Positions 33,252 to 43,079 of a stretch of DNA of 64,000 nt are shown here, one piece after another. How positions within the stretch are numbered: the stretch's first letter is position 1; the number at the start of each line of letters is the position of its first letter. The position numbers and the translations under genes are program-made. A model generated the notes under the pieces. That model was given only the letters and a program-made list of their open reading frames with translations, was not told the origin of the DNA and made no database searches. The DNA is from Bradyrhizobium ontarionense (lineage in GTDB: Bacteria > Pseudomonadota > Alphaproteobacteria > Rhizobiales > Xanthobacteraceae). The stretch lies in NCBI RefSeq assembly GCF_021088345.1, contig NZ_CP088156.1:992001-1056000 (forward strand), given 5' to 3'.

Positions 33252-34247
33252 ATGGAACGTAACGGGGGGCTGCCGACCTATTGCATCGTCCTGGTCGTGC
33301 TGGCGTATTTAACCGGTGCCGTGGCCTATAGCGCCAGGGGCATCTCGATCGCAGGCTGCCGCGTCGCGCCGCCCGGCCACTTCATCAGCCTGTGCGGATC
33401 TCCGAAATTCGGTGACTACGAGCACGACGCATTCTGGTTTGGGCTCGAGCCGGCCGCGTTGGAGAACCTCAAGGCGGCGGACGTCGTTTTCACCGGCTCG
33501 AGCCGTACCATGTTCGCGTTCTCGACCTCCGAGGTGCAATCGTATTTCGCCGCGCGTGGCCTGCGCCAATTCAATCTCGGCTTCAGCGGCGAGGATGGGC
33601 AGGCCTTCTTCGCCCGCTTGGCGGTGAGGCATCAGCTGCACCCACGCATGCTCGTGATCGGCGTCGACCCCTATTTCAGCAGGCGCTTAAGTCCGGCCGC
33701 CTCGGCGGCGATCTATGACTGGCTCGAGGTCGGGCATCTCCTGGTGAAGCAGGCGCAGATCGCCTATCGATCGACGCTCTGCGAGTGGCAGATGATCGAT
33801 TGCAGTTCGGTGCAATACACCGCGTTCCGATCGGCCAGCGACGGCTATTTCGTGTGGCGCGACGTGCTGATGCCCGATGCTGAGCACCCGCGGCCGCACG
33901 AGACGCGCGCCCGCGATTTCCAGGTCGACGTCCGGCGCGACGCGCGGACGGCCAAGCGCTTCCTCTCGCGGATCGGCATATCACCCGATTGCGTCGTGCT
34001 GGTGCCCATGCCTCTCCCGGATATCTGGCCGAAGCCGGATCCGGTCAAGCGGATCGCCGACGCCATCGGGGCCGTGTACATCGATGCCGACACCGGCGAC
34101 GATCTGACCCTGGTCGACGGGATGCATCTGTCGTACTGGAGCGCGAAGCGCTTCTCGGCGGCGTTCCTGCGCGCGCTCGATCACATGCCGCAGACATGCC
34201 TCGGCGCCGCGCCGCCGCAGGTCACGGCCTTTCGGCCGGCCCGCTAG
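33252..34247 (+). CDS. Membrane-anchored SGNH-like protein
   Basis: This 331-residue protein has one N-terminal transmembrane helix (TYCIVLVVLAYLTGAVAYSA) and an extracytoplasmic domain. T-G-S-S-R-T-M-F-A-F resembles a DltD/SGNH block I, and L-V-D-G-M-H-L-S near the C-terminus supplies the Asp-x-x-His block V. Such proteins often accompany membrane acyltransferases in O-acetylation of polysaccharides, but no MBOAT gene is adjacent (OpgC, another acyltransferase, is 1 kb away). ATG 33252 is chosen from context. Confidence 0.65.
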   Translation: MERNGGLPTYCIVLVVLAYLTGAVAYSARGISIAGCRVAPPGHFISLCGSPKFGDYEHDAFWFGLEPAALENLKAADVVFTGSSRTMFAFSTSEVQSYFAARGLRQFNLGFSGEDGQAFFARLAVRHQLHPRMLVIGVDPYFSRRLSPAASAAIYDWLEVGHLLVKQAQIAYRSTLCEWQMIDCSSVQYTAFRSASDGYFVWRDVLMPDAEHPRPHETRARDFQVDVRRDARTAKRFLSRIGISPDCVVLVPMPLPDIWPKPDPVKRIADAIGAVYIDADTGDDLTLVDGMHLSYWSAKRFSAAFLRALDHMPQTCLGAAPPQVTAFRPAR

Positions 34248-34718
34248 AACGTTCTCGCAAAACCCGGCGCATCGCTTTGGCGCACGGGGTAGTAGCGCTC
34301 GGGCCGGCCGCCGCAGCGCTCGCGCAGATGCAGGCCGGAGCCGTGAGCCGGTTCGTGGCTGCTGCAATGGCAGGGCCAATAAAAATTCGGATGCTCCCGC
34401 AGCGGCAAGACCCGGGAGCATCCGAAGTGGTGCGGGTGAATCCGGGGAAGGAACATCCGCCGGGCTTCACATCATCTGAATCCAAATCTCGCGTCTTTGC
34501 GCTAAATCAAATCAGACGCCCGGCCTGCGGGCGGCCCGACAGAGGCGCGTGCCAGGCGTCATCGGCATGTCCCACCTTCGTGCCGGCGACGCTCCGGCCG
34601 CGCACCACAGGCGCGGTGCGCGAACCATGTCTCGGCTCACCCTGTCAGTGCAGTCAGGACGCCGCAGGGGTCGTAGAGGAATCCGCTGCGAACCGATACG
34701 AACGTCAGTCCCGGAATG
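34248..34718. other. 471-bp intergenic region with a long hairpin
   Basis: No convincing gene is seen. A short minus-strand frame near 34244-34456 encodes a Cys/His-rich peptide but lacks a ribosome site and spans the hairpin at 34386-34426. The rest shows nothing I can support. Confidence 0.45.
34386..34426 (-). terminator. 14-bp perfect hairpin with T-run on minus strand
   Basis: TTCGGATGCTCCCG (34386-34399) and CGGGAGCATCCGAA (34413-34426) pair perfectly. On the minus strand the stem is followed by TTTTTATT. It could terminate transcripts from the minus-strand gene at 34719-35123, about 290 bp upstream. Confidence 0.65.
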
Positions 34719-35123
34719 CTAGCCCGCGGTGCCCGTCGCCACGCGGGGCGGCGCCATCTTGAAGTGCTGCTTGGCATAGGCGACGATCTGGTGATCGGTC
34801 GGATGATCGGCGGCTTCCACTGCAACGATGCGCTTCCCGATCGCAGGGTGCTTCTCGCGCAGGTGCTTGGCAAGCTCCGTCTTTGCGCTCGCCGGGCCGA
34901 TGATGAGGATCTCACCGGCGTCATTCAGCGCGCTCGCAATCGCCTCGAGAAAATCCTTGTCGGGCGCTGCGTGGCCGCTGCCCGTCGTGTTTGCCTTGTG
35001 GTGCAGATGCTGGGTCTGCAGGTGCGGATGCAGCGTCAGTTCGTCGGCGCCCGTCAGGCCGATATGAAACAGCTTGGCCTGGCTGTGATCGAGCCACACG
35101 ACGGCGTGGAAATGGGTCGGCAT
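34719..35123 (-). CDS. Translational-machinery/host-attachment-like protein
   Basis: The 134-residue protein reads M-P-T-H-F-H-A-V-V-W-L-D-H-S-Q-A-K-L-F at the start and HHKANTTGSGHAAPDKDFLE in the middle. It ends with a Rossmann-like half (EILIIGPASAKTELAKHL, then V-E-A-A-D-H-P-T-D). This resembles the small eRF1-like/baeRF family that databases label translational machinery protein. Its actual role is unproven. It has no operon partner. Confidence 0.75.
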   Translation of the reverse strand: MPTHFHAVVWLDHSQAKLFHIGLTGADELTLHPHLQTQHLHHKANTTGSGHAAPDKDFLEAIASALNDAGEILIIGPASAKTELAKHLREKHPAIGKRIVAVEAADHPTDHQIVAYAKQHFKMAPPRVATGTAG

Positions 35124-35297
35124 GATCTGGTCCTTGTCAGCAAGTCGCCGCGTTGGCGGCAGGCGCGCTCGGTGAGAACGCGCGCCGCCGAGGGCGGCGC
35201 CATTTCTGATGCGAACCTTACCGAGCCCGGATCGAGGCCAGCTTGATGCAGGTCAACCGACACGCGGCCTCGTCGCGCGGCGCGTTCACGTTCGGGC

Positions 35298-36440
35298 TCA
35301 CTTCGGCGCGGGTGGCTTCGGCAACGGCTTGTCCTGCCGTTTCGACCACGAGATGTAATAGGCCACCGTGGTCATGATCGCGATACCAGCTGCGCTGACG
35401 AGGATCTGGGCGAGCAGCGAGCCCGAGCTCAGCATCAGGGTGAAGTGGCCGATGAAGGACAGGAACACGCCGACACAGAACACCGCGAGCGACTGCTGGC
35501 CGCATACCACAAGCGGATCGAATGCCTTCCATTCCAGGCCCGACCATTCCTTCGGCACGAAGCGGATGACCAGGATGACGATGACCACGAAGTGCACGAA
35601 GCGGTACGGCGCGAGGTTGGTCTTGTCGTTCGGATTGAACGCGCCGTAGAGCCACTGCGGAAACATCGCGCCGAAGTCCGGGAATCGTCCGGCCATGGTC
35701 ATGACGAGCGCGAGCAGCATGTAGGCGACGCAGAAATACAGCGTGGCCGGTGCCATGATGATGCCCATGGAGCGGCGGGCGCCGCCGAGGGCGCACCATG
35801 AGCCGAACACGAACAGCACCTGCCAGCAATAGGGATTGAAGTACCAGGTACCGGCCGGATAGGCGGCGAAATTCCAGCCCATCTGACGGGCGAGGAGCCA
35901 GAGGACGATCGAGGCGATCATCGTCAGGTCGGGCTGGCGCAGCATCATCCAGAGCACGGGCGGGAAGAAGCCCATCAGGATGATGTAGAGCGGCAGCACG
36001 TCGAGATTGACGGGCTTGAACTTGAGGATCAGGCCCTGCGCCAGCGTATCGCTGGCATGATCGACGAGGCCGGCGACGTTGAACTCGTCGATGATCTCGG
36101 AAACCCCGAACCGGGTCGCAAGATAGCTGATCGCCACGATGTAGATCACGAACAGCACGATATGGGCGACGTAGAGCTGCCACACCCGCTTGAACAGGCG
36201 CGTAGCGCCGACGAGGAAGCCGCGGTCGATCATCATGCGCGCATAGACGAAAGACGCGGTGTAGCCCGAGATGAACACGAACAGGTCGGCGGCGTCGCTG
36301 AAGCCGTAATTCCGGGTCGTGATCCAGTTCACCACGTTGTCCGGGATGTGATCGAGGAAGATCGCCCAGTTGGCGATGCCGCGAAACAGGTCGAGCCGAA
36401 GGTCGCGACCTCTGTCGGGCAGCGTGGCATTGATTTTCAT
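35298..36440 (-). CDS. opgC: OpgC-family membrane protein (osmoregulated periplasmic glucan succinylation)
   Basis: The 380-residue polytopic protein starts MKINATLPDRGRDLRLDLFR, with the OpgC-type R-D-L-R-L-D-x-F-R-G motif. Further family features are F-L-D-H-I-P-D-N-V-V-N and DAADLFVFISGYTASFVYAR, and there are about ten membrane segments. OpgC transfers succinyl groups to periplasmic glucans, which matter in rhizobia for osmoadaptation and host interaction. ATG 36440 is chosen over the longer frame to match the family N-terminus. Confidence 0.88.
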   Translation of the reverse strand: MKINATLPDRGRDLRLDLFRGIANWAIFLDHIPDNVVNWITTRNYGFSDAADLFVFISGYTASFVYARMMIDRGFLVGATRLFKRVWQLYVAHIVLFVIYIVAISYLATRFGVSEIIDEFNVAGLVDHASDTLAQGLILKFKPVNLDVLPLYIILMGFFPPVLWMMLRQPDLTMIASIVLWLLARQMGWNFAAYPAGTWYFNPYCWQVLFVFGSWCALGGARRSMGIIMAPATLYFCVAYMLLALVMTMAGRFPDFGAMFPQWLYGAFNPNDKTNLAPYRFVHFVVIVILVIRFVPKEWSGLEWKAFDPLVVCGQQSLAVFCVGVFLSFIGHFTLMLSSGSLLAQILVSAAGIAIMTTVAYYISWSKRQDKPLPKPPAPK

Positions 36441-36662
36441 GGCCGCTTCAACGCGCTGTTTTGAATGGAAAACGTTCGGGAGCAGGGAGGCGCCGTGGCA
36501 GTCGACCGAGATTGTCACGGGACGGCAGAATGACTATACGGAGCACGATAGACGGTCACGTCCAGGATGGGAATCACCGTTCGTGCCGAAAGTTGCCTGT
36601 ACCCCATCCCGGCCGCTTCCGCCAAACGCATCACGACCGCTGCTTCGAGGGCCCTTCCAGCC

Positions 36663-36968
36663 ATGACCGCACGCATTTTCAAGCCCGCCAAGAACGCGAT
36701 GCAATCCGGCAGGGCTAAGACCCGGGACTGGCAGCTGGACTATGAGCCGGAGCAGCCTCGCGCCGTCGAGCCGCTGATGGGCTGGACCTCCTCCTCGGAC
36801 ATGAAGCAGCAGGTCACGCTGCGCTTCGACACCAAGGAAGAGGCGGTGGCCTATTGCGAGCGCAAGGCCATTCCCTACCAGGTGATCGAGCCGAAGGAGC
36901 CGGTGAAGCGGCAGATCGCCTATGCCGACAACTTCTCGTTCCGTCGCGGCGAGCCCTGGACGCACTGA
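36663..36968 (+). CDS. NADH dehydrogenase (complex I) accessory subunit, NDUFS4-like
   Basis: The 101-residue protein opens TARIFKPAKNAMQSGRAKTR. It carries the ETC_C1_NDUFA4/NDUFS4 pattern W-x-L-x-Y-E-P...P-L-M-G-W-T-S-S-S-D and F-x-T-K-E-E-A-V-A-Y-C-E-R. It is an accessory subunit of alphaproteobacterial and mitochondrial complex I, stabilising the NADH module. It is encoded away from the nuo operon, as is common. ATG 36663 begins the conserved region. Confidence 0.92.
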   Translation: MTARIFKPAKNAMQSGRAKTRDWQLDYEPEQPRAVEPLMGWTSSSDMKQQVTLRFDTKEEAVAYCERKAIPYQVIEPKEPVKRQIAYADNFSFRRGEPWTH

Positions 36969-37033
36969 ATCGCGGCTCACTGAAGCGGGACGCATTGACC
37001 CGCCGTGCGGCGCCGGCGCCTCGGTCCATACGA

Positions 37034-37519
37034 TTATCCGGCCGCCGGTCCGCTCGGGATCGGCAGCGGCGCATCCTTGGATTGACCCAGCACCGGGAAG
37101 CTTCTGATGGCGCGGACGCCGGGCAGCGCGGCAAACTGCCGAAGCTGCCGGCTCATGCCCTCGACGCCGGTCGAGACGCATTTCAGCAGGAAATCCGCAT
37201 CGCCCGACAGCCGCCAGCATTGCTGGACCCAGGCCAGCGGCGCAATCGCGGCCTCGAACGCCTCCAGCGCGCTTTGATGCTGGCTGTCGAGCTGGATCGA
37301 GACGAACGAGACCACCCCGTAACCGAGCGAGCGCTCATCGATCGTGGCGCGGATCGACTTGATCACGCCGCTGCTGCGCAGCGCGCGGACGCGGCGCAGG
37401 CAGTTCGGATGGGAGATCCCGACCCGGTCGGCGAGCTCATTGTTGCGCAGCCGGCCGTCAGCCTGCAGCTCTGCCAGGATTTTGCGGTCGATCTCGTCGA
37501 GGTCAGGGCGCTCCGCCAT
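37034..37519 (-). CDS. Lrp/AsnC family transcriptional regulator
   Basis: The 161-residue regulator has the AsnC-type HTH (LDEIDRKILAELQADGRLRN, then N-E-L-A-D-R-V-G-I-S-H-P-N-C) and a C-terminal RAM ligand-binding domain (Y-G-V-V-S-F-V-S-I-Q-L). Members sense amino acids. It sits beside the TetR gene and the leucine catabolic operon (15 bp gap to the TetR stop), so leucine or a branched-chain signal is a reasonable guess. Confidence 0.9.
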   Translation of the reverse strand: MAERPDLDEIDRKILAELQADGRLRNNELADRVGISHPNCLRRVRALRSSGVIKSIRATIDERSLGYGVVSFVSIQLDSQHQSALEAFEAAIAPLAWVQQCWRLSGDADFLLKCVSTGVEGMSRQLRQFAALPGVRAIRSFPVLGQSKDAPLPIPSGPAAG

Positions 37520-37534
37520 CGGGGTCGAGCCCGT

Positions 37535-38179
37535 TCAGCCGGGGGTGTGGCCGGACTGGCCGCCACCGACCGGTGCAGGCTCAGCGCTCCGGGGCATGAC
37601 GCCGGAGAGGACGAGCTTCTCATGCGCCGCGATGATGGCGTCCTTGGTCAGGCGGCCGCCCGGACGATACCAGCTGCACAGTCCGGTCAGCAGCGACAGG
37701 ATCGCGAAGGTCGCGACCTGAACGTCGACCACGTCGAACACGCCTTCGGCGACGCCGTCGGTGAGGATGTCCGCGAGCCGGCGCTCGTAAGCGCCGCGCA
37801 GCGCCACCACCGCCTCATAGTTTCGCGGATCGAGGCTGCGCAGCTCCGAATTGGCGATGAACACCTCGCGCTTCCTGGTCATGTGATAGCCGACGTGGAA
37901 GGCGACGAAGACCCGCAGCCTTTCGACCGCGCCGTGCCTGTCGCGCAGCGCCGCTTCGAGCTCGCGCAGGAGGTCGTTGATGTGGTCCTGGATCAGCTCC
38001 GACAGCAGCTCCTGCTTGGTGCTGATGTGATTGTAGAGCGAGCCGGGCTGGATGCCGACCTCGGCGGCGAGCTGGCGCAGGCTCATCGCCTCATAGCCGT
38101 GCTGGAAGATCAGCCGCAGGCCGGCCTTGCGGATCGCCTCCATCGTCGTCGGACCATGCGACCCGATCGTTCGTGCCAT
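37535..38179 (-). CDS. TetR/AcrR family regulator of the leucine/isovalerate operon
   Basis: The 214-residue protein has an N-terminal TetR HTH (MEAIRKAGLRLIFQHGYEAM, then S-L-R-Q-L-A-A-E-V-G-I-Q-P-G-S-L-Y-N-H) and a helical C-terminal domain. It is divergent from the methylcrotonyl-CoA carboxylase genes across a 349-bp gap containing palindromes, so it likely represses that operon in response to an acyl-CoA intermediate. It precedes the Lrp gene by 15 bp on the same strand. Confidence 0.88.
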   Translation of the reverse strand: MARTIGSHGPTTMEAIRKAGLRLIFQHGYEAMSLRQLAAEVGIQPGSLYNHISTKQELLSELIQDHINDLLRELEAALRDRHGAVERLRVFVAFHVGYHMTRKREVFIANSELRSLDPRNYEAVVALRGAYERRLADILTDGVAEGVFDVVDVQVATFAILSLLTGLCSWYRPGGRLTKDAIIAAHEKLVLSGVMPRSAEPAPVGGGQSGHTPG

Positions 38180-38264
38180 CTCATCCTCGCCGGATCGTCC
38201 CGCGGGTGCCGGTCGGAACGACCTGACACGAGCAGCGTCCGTGGTGGGGGTCTGAAAACGCTCG

Positions 38265-38343
38265 TATTCTCAAGAAGCTGATGCTCGGCCCAAACCATAC
38301 AACAATCCGCTTGAGAATAGAATTTAAAAACGTATGATCGTTT
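38265..38343. promoter_or_regulatory. Operator region of the leucine/isovalerate operon
   Basis: TATTCTCAAG (38265-38274) and CTTGAGAATA (38310-38319) are perfect 10-bp inverted repeats 35 bp apart. AAACGTATGATCGTTT (38328-38343) is a TetR-like AAACG-N6-CGTTT dyad. The surrounding sequence is A/T-rich and stands out from the GC-rich flanks, consistent with a divergent promoter. Confidence 0.55.
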
Positions 38344-38528
38344 AATTCGAGAACGATGGACGGTCGGCAGCGACCGCCGCCGCGGGGCAGGGAGGACAGC
38401 ATGCCGGCAAAGATGTTACATCCGAGCCCGCAGCGGCCCGAACGGCCGCGCGCGATCTGACGCGTGCTCGCTCCAGGGCCGGGACATCAGCGGCTCTCCA
38501 TCCAGCTCCCGCAACGAAAACGCCGATC

Positions 38529-40136
38529 ATGACGCTTCATTCCACGATCGATCCATCGTCCTCCGATTTTGCGCGCAATGCCGACGCGATGCGCGCGCTC
38601 GTCGCCGACCTGCGCGGCCGGCTGGCCCAGGTCGCCGAAGGCGGCGGCGAGGCCTCGTGCAAGCGGCATCTGGCGCGCGGCAAGATGCTGGCGCGCCAAC
38701 GCGTCGACCTGCTGCTAGATCCCGGTACGGCGTTCCTGGAGTTGTCGCCGCTGGCGGCCCACGGGCTCTATGGTGGCGATGTGCACTCGGCAAGCATCGT
38801 CACGGGGATCGGACGTATCGCCGGGCGCGAATGCGTCGTGGTTGCCAACGATGCCACCATCAAGGGCGGCACCTACTACCCGATGACGGTGAAGAAGCAT
38901 CTGCGCGCCCAGGACATCGCGCGGCAGAACAATCTGCCCTGTGTCTACATGGTCGATTCCGGCGGTGCGTTCCTGCCGCTGCAGGACGAGATCTTTCCCG
39001 ACGAGCGGCATTTCGGCCGCATCTTCTACAACCAGGCGCAGATGTCGGCGGTAGGCATTCCGCAGATCGCCATCGTGATGGGCTCGTGCACCGCCGGGGG
39101 CGCCTATGTCCCGGCGATGTCGGATGAGAGCATCATCGTGCGCAATCAGGGCACGATCTTTCTCGGCGGGCCGCCGCTGGTGAAGGCCGCGACCGGCGAG
39201 GTGGTGAGCGCCGAAGAGCTCGGCGGCGCCGACGTGCACTCGCGCCAGTCCGGTGTGACCGATCACTACGCGCAGAACGACGCCCATGCGATCGGAATCG
39301 CGCGGCGCATCGTCGGCACCCTGAAACCACCGGGCGCGCGCAACCTGCTCAACATGCACGAGGTGCGTGAGCCGCGTTATGCCGCAGAGGAGATCTATGG
39401 CGTCGTGCCGGTCGACGGTCGCAAGCCGTTCGACGTGCGCGACATCATCGCGCGGGTCGTCGATGGCTCCGAGTTCGACGAGTTCAAGAAGCTCTACGGC
39501 CAGACGCTGGTCTGCGGCTTCGCGCATATCTGGGGCTATCCGGTCGGCATCATCGCCAACAACGGCATCCTGTTCAGCGAGAGCTCGCTGAAGGGTGCGC
39601 ACTTCATCGAGCTGTGCTGCCAGCGCAACATTCCCCTGGTGTTCCTGCAGAACATCACCGGCTTCATGGTCGGCAAGAAATACGAGGCCGGCGGCATCGC
39701 GCGCGATGGCGCCAAGCTGGTGACGGCAGTCGCGACCGCCTCGGTGCCGAAATTCACGGTCGTGATCGGCGGCTCCTATGGTGCCGGCAATTACGGCATG
39801 TGCGGCCGGGCCTATGCGCCGCGCTTCCTCTGGATGTGGCCGAATGCGCGCATCTCGGTCATGGGCGGCGAGCAGGCGGCCATGGTGCTGAGCCAGGTGC
39901 GTCGCGACGGCATCGAGGCCAAGGGCGAGAGCTGGCCGGCCGAGGACGAAGAAAAATTTCGTGCGCCCATCCGCGCCCAGTACGAGGCCCAGGGCAATCC
40001 GTACTACGCGACGGCCCGGTTGTGGGATGACGGCGTGATCGATCCGGCCGATACCCGCCTGGTGCTCGGGCTCGGACTGTCCGCCGCCGCCAATGCCCCG
40101 GTCGAGCCGACCAAATTCGGCCTGTTCAGGATGTGA
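38529..40136 (+). CDS. mccB: Methylcrotonyl-CoA carboxylase, carboxyltransferase (beta) subunit
   Basis: The 535-residue protein is a biotin-dependent carboxyltransferase with the acyl-CoA motifs [19 protein letters not shown] and [15 protein letters not shown], and the C-terminal carboxybiotin region [16 protein letters not shown]. The C-terminal [18 protein letters not shown] pattern is typical of MCC rather than propionyl-CoA carboxylase. It is the first gene of the leucine catabolic unit with mccA and the HMG-CoA lyase gene. Confidence 0.93.
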   Translation: MTLHSTIDPSSSDFARNADAMRALVADLRGRLAQVAEGGGEASCKRHLARGKMLARQRVDLLLDPGTAFLELSPLAAHGLYGGDVHSASIVTGIGRIAGRECVVVANDATIKGGTYYPMTVKKHLRAQDIARQNNLPCVYMVDSGGAFLPLQDEIFPDERHFGRIFYNQAQMSAVGIPQIAIVMGSCTAGGAYVPAMSDESIIVRNQGTIFLGGPPLVKAATGEVVSAEELGGADVHSRQSGVTDHYAQNDAHAIGIARRIVGTLKPPGARNLLNMHEVREPRYAAEEIYGVVPVDGRKPFDVRDIIARVVDGSEFDEFKKLYGQTLVCGFAHIWGYPVGIIANNGILFSESSLKGAHFIELCCQRNIPLVFLQNITGFMVGKKYEAGGIARDGAKLVTAVATASVPKFTVVIGGSYGAGNYGMCGRAYAPRFLWMWPNARISVMGGEQAAMVLSQVRRDGIEAKGESWPAEDEEKFRAPIRAQYEAQGNPYYATARLWDDGVIDPADTRLVLGLGLSAAANAPVEPTKFGLFRM

Positions 40137-40138
40137 TC

Positions 40139-42145
40139 ATGGTTCGTCCCGGATTGTATCGTCGCTTCCGCAAGCTCCTGGTCGCCAACCGCGGCGAGAT
40201 CGCTGTGCGCGTCATCCGCACCGCGCAAGCGATGGGATTGAAGACCGTCGCGGTCTACTCCGAGGCTGATAGCAACGCGCTGCATGTCGCGCTCGCCGAC
40301 GAGGCGGTGCTGCTCGGCCCCGCACGCGCCCGCGACTCCTATCTCAACATCGAGCGGCTGCTCGAAGCCGCGAGGCAGACCGGGGCCGAGGCCGTTCATC
40401 CCGGCTACGGTTTCCTGTCCGAGAGCGCCGAGTTCGCGCAGGCCTGCCTCGATGCGGGGCTGGTCTTCGTCGGCCCGACAGCGGCGATGATCACCGCAAT
40501 GGGCTCGAAGTCCGGCTCCAAATTCCTGATGGAGCAGGCCGGGGTGCCGCTGGTGCCGGGCTATCACGGCGAGGCGCAGGACGAGGCGACGCTGGCTCAC
40601 GAGGCCGCCCGGATCGGTTTTCCCGTCCTGATCAAGGCCTCCGCCGGCGGCGGCGGCCGCGGCATACGCGTCGTCCATGCCGCCGGCGAGCTCATCGGCG
40701 CCATCACCAGCGCCAAGCGCGAGGCCAAGGCCGCCTTCGGCGACGATCGCGTGCTGATCGAGAAGTACGTCGAGAACCCGCGCCACATCGAGGTGCAGAT
40801 CGTCGGCGACAGCCACGGCAATCTGGTTTCGCTGTTCGAGCGCGAATGCACCTTGCAGCGCCGCCATCAGAAGGTGATCGAGGAAGCACCGTCGCCAACG
40901 CTCACGCCCGCCCAGCGAGAGATGGTCTGCGCTGCGGCGCGCCGCGCGGCAGGCGCAGTCGACTATGTCGGCGCCGGAACCATCGAGTTCGTCTCCGATG
41001 GCCGCGAGGTGTTCTTCATCGAGATGAACACGCGCCTGCAGGTCGAGCATCCCGTCACCGAGCTGATCACGGGCGTCGATCTGGTGGAATGGCAGCTGCG
41101 GGTCGCCTTTGGTGAAGAGCTGCCGCTGAAGCAGGAACAGATCCGGCTCAACGGCCACGCGATCGAGGCGCGTGTCTACGCGGAAAACCCCGCCAGGAAC
41201 TTCATGCCATCGGTCGGGACCATCAAGACCTGGCGGCTGCCCGCGGAGACCGGGGGCCTGCGCATCGATGCCGGCTATCGCGAGGGCGATGCCGTCTCGC
41301 CCTATTATGACGCCATGCTGGCCAAGATGATTGCCTGGGCCCCCACGCGCGAGGTCGCGATCGAGCGGCTCAACCGCGGCCTGGAGGACAGCGATGTCCG
41401 CGGCATCGTCAGCAACATTCCGTTCTTGTCGGCGCTGCTGACGCATCCTGATGTCACGGCGAATGCCATCGATACCGGCTTCATCGAGCGCGAGCTGCCG
41501 AAACTGACCGAGGTCGCTGCTGGCGCCTCCGATCTCGAATTGTGCGCGGCGGTTGCGGCCATTCTCATCGACGAGCGGAAGACGGCCGCCATGGAGCAGG
41601 GATCGCCGTGGCGATCGTCAGGCTGGATGCCGGTGGGCTTGCGGCAACGCGTGTTCTCGTTCCGCCGGGGACACGGGAGCGGGACGCAGACGGTCACACT
41701 GTCCTATGGTCCGGGCGTGCAGACCTTGTCTGTCGAGGGCCGCGTGACGTCGTTCTCGGCCGTTCCGACCGCCGATGGCGGCTTCGACCTTGTGCGCGAT
41801 GGCGTCAAATCCCATGTCGTTGCCGTCATCGAGGGCCATGAGTTCTATCTCAGGACCCGCAACGGCCGTTTCGATCTTCACTGGATCGATCCGTTCGGCG
41901 GTGACGACGAGGAGCAGGCCGGCGAGGACAAGATCGTTGCGCCGCTGCCGGGGACCGTGGTGGCACTGCTCGCACAGGAAGGTGCCGTCCTGGAGAAGGG
42001 CGCAGCGATCCTGACGCTCGAAGTGATGAAGATGGAGCAGACCCTGCGGGCGCCGTTCGCAGGCCGGCTCAAGGCGATCAAGTGCAAGGTCGGCGACATC
42101 GTGCAGGAAGGCGTCGAACTGGCGGAAGTCGAACCGTCCGCCTGA
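40139..42145 (+). CDS. mccA: Methylcrotonyl-CoA carboxylase, biotin-containing (alpha) subunit
   Basis: The 668-residue protein contains an N-terminal biotin carboxylase (KLLVANRGEIAVRVIRTAQA; ATP-grasp G-G-G-G-R-G-I-R; I-E-M-N-T-R-L-Q-V-E-H) and a C-terminal biotin carrier domain with the biotinyl lysine in EVMKME. ATG 40139 has AGGA 7 bp upstream; GTG 40133, overlapping the mccB stop, is an alternative. With mccB it carboxylates 3-methylcrotonyl-CoA in leucine breakdown. Confidence 0.94.
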   Translation: MVRPGLYRRFRKLLVANRGEIAVRVIRTAQAMGLKTVAVYSEADSNALHVALADEAVLLGPARARDSYLNIERLLEAARQTGAEAVHPGYGFLSESAEFAQACLDAGLVFVGPTAAMITAMGSKSGSKFLMEQAGVPLVPGYHGEAQDEATLAHEAARIGFPVLIKASAGGGGRGIRVVHAAGELIGAITSAKREAKAAFGDDRVLIEKYVENPRHIEVQIVGDSHGNLVSLFERECTLQRRHQKVIEEAPSPTLTPAQREMVCAAARRAAGAVDYVGAGTIEFVSDGREVFFIEMNTRLQVEHPVTELITGVDLVEWQLRVAFGEELPLKQEQIRLNGHAIEARVYAENPARNFMPSVGTIKTWRLPAETGGLRIDAGYREGDAVSPYYDAMLAKMIAWAPTREVAIERLNRGLEDSDVRGIVSNIPFLSALLTHPDVTANAIDTGFIERELPKLTEVAAGASDLELCAAVAAILIDERKTAAMEQGSPWRSSGWMPVGLRQRVFSFRRGHGSGTQTVTLSYGPGVQTLSVEGRVTSFSAVPTADGGFDLVRDGVKSHVVAVIEGHEFYLRTRNGRFDLHWIDPFGGDDEEQAGEDKIVAPLPGTVVALLAQEGAVLEKGAAILTLEVMKMEQTLRAPFAGRLKAIKCKVGDIVQEGVELAEVEPSA

Positions 42146-42167
42146 CCCTCGAACGGAAGAGATCAGC

Positions 42168-43079
42168 ATGAGCGATAGCGTGCGCATCATCGAAATGGGC
42201 CCGCGCGACGGCCTGCAGAACGAGAAGGCGCTGGTCAGCGTCGCCGATCGCATCGCGTTCGTCCGCGCGCTGGTGGACGCCGGGCTGACCACGGTCGAGG
42301 TCGGCGCGTTCGTGTCGCCCAAGGCGATCCCGCAGATGGTGGGGTCGGACGAGGTCATGCGCAGCGTGGCCGCGCTTCCCGGCGAATTTCACGTCCTGGT
42401 CCCCAACGTGAAGGGCTATGAGGCCGCGCACGCCGCCGGCGCCAAGGTCATCTCGGTGTTCACGGCGGCTTCGGAGAGTTTCTCGCGCGCCAACATCAAC
42501 TGTTCGATCGAAGAATCGCTCGAGCGTTTCAAGCCGGTCGTTGCCCACGCCAAGACTGACGGCATCCGGGTGCGCGGCTATGTCTCCTGCGCGCTCGGCT
42601 GTCCCTATGAGGGTGAGATCAGGCCACAGGCCGTGGCTCATGTAGCGAAGGCCCTGTGGGACCTCGGTTGCTATGAGATTTCGCTCGGCGACACGATCGG
42701 CGTCGGCACCCCGCTCAAGGCCAAGCACATGCTGCGCGCGGTCGCCGGAGACGTGCCGGCTGCGCATCTTGCGATGCATTTCCACGACACCTACGGCCAG
42801 GCTCTGGCCAACCTCTATGCAGGGATCGAGGAGGGGGTGCGGGTCATCGATACCGCGGCCGGCGGTCTCGGCGGCTGTCCCTTTGCACCGGGCGCAACGG
42901 GCAATGTGGCGACCGAGGACGTCGTCTACATGCTCGAGGGCATGGGCATCAGGACCGGCGTCGACATGACGAAGCTGTTGGCCGCCACCAACGAGATGAG
43001 TCGGCTGCTCGGCCGTCCGCCGGTCAGCCGCGTCGCCGCCGCGCTGAATGCGAGAGCTAAGAGGGCGAATGGTGAGTAG
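42168..43079 (+). CDS. Hydroxymethylglutaryl-CoA lyase
   Basis: The 303-residue TIM-barrel lyase has V-R-I-I-E-M-G-P-R-D-G-L-Q-N-E-K, the metal-site H-F-H-D-T-Y-G-Q-A and the active-site cysteine in GLGGCPFAPGATGN. It cleaves HMG-CoA to acetoacetate and acetyl-CoA, the last step of leucine degradation. It follows mccA by 22 bp. The hydratase and isovaleryl-CoA dehydrogenase of the pathway are not in the window. Confidence 0.94.
   Translation: MSDSVRIIEMGPRDGLQNEKALVSVADRIAFVRALVDAGLTTVEVGAFVSPKAIPQMVGSDEVMRSVAALPGEFHVLVPNVKGYEAAHAAGAKVISVFTAASESFSRANINCSIEESLERFKPVVAHAKTDGIRVRGYVSCALGCPYEGEIRPQAVAHVAKALWDLGCYEISLGDTIGVGTPLKAKHMLRAVAGDVPAAHLAMHFHDTYGQALANLYAGIEEGVRVIDTAAGGLGGCPFAPGATGNVATEDVVYMLEGMGIRTGVDMTKLLAATNEMSRLLGRPPVSRVAAALNARAKRANGE

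Noticed and set aside
34244..34456. 70-codon Cys/His-rich minus-strand ORF
   Set aside because: It spans a perfect 14-bp terminator-like hairpin and has no initiation signal; a second overlapping frame is equally open.
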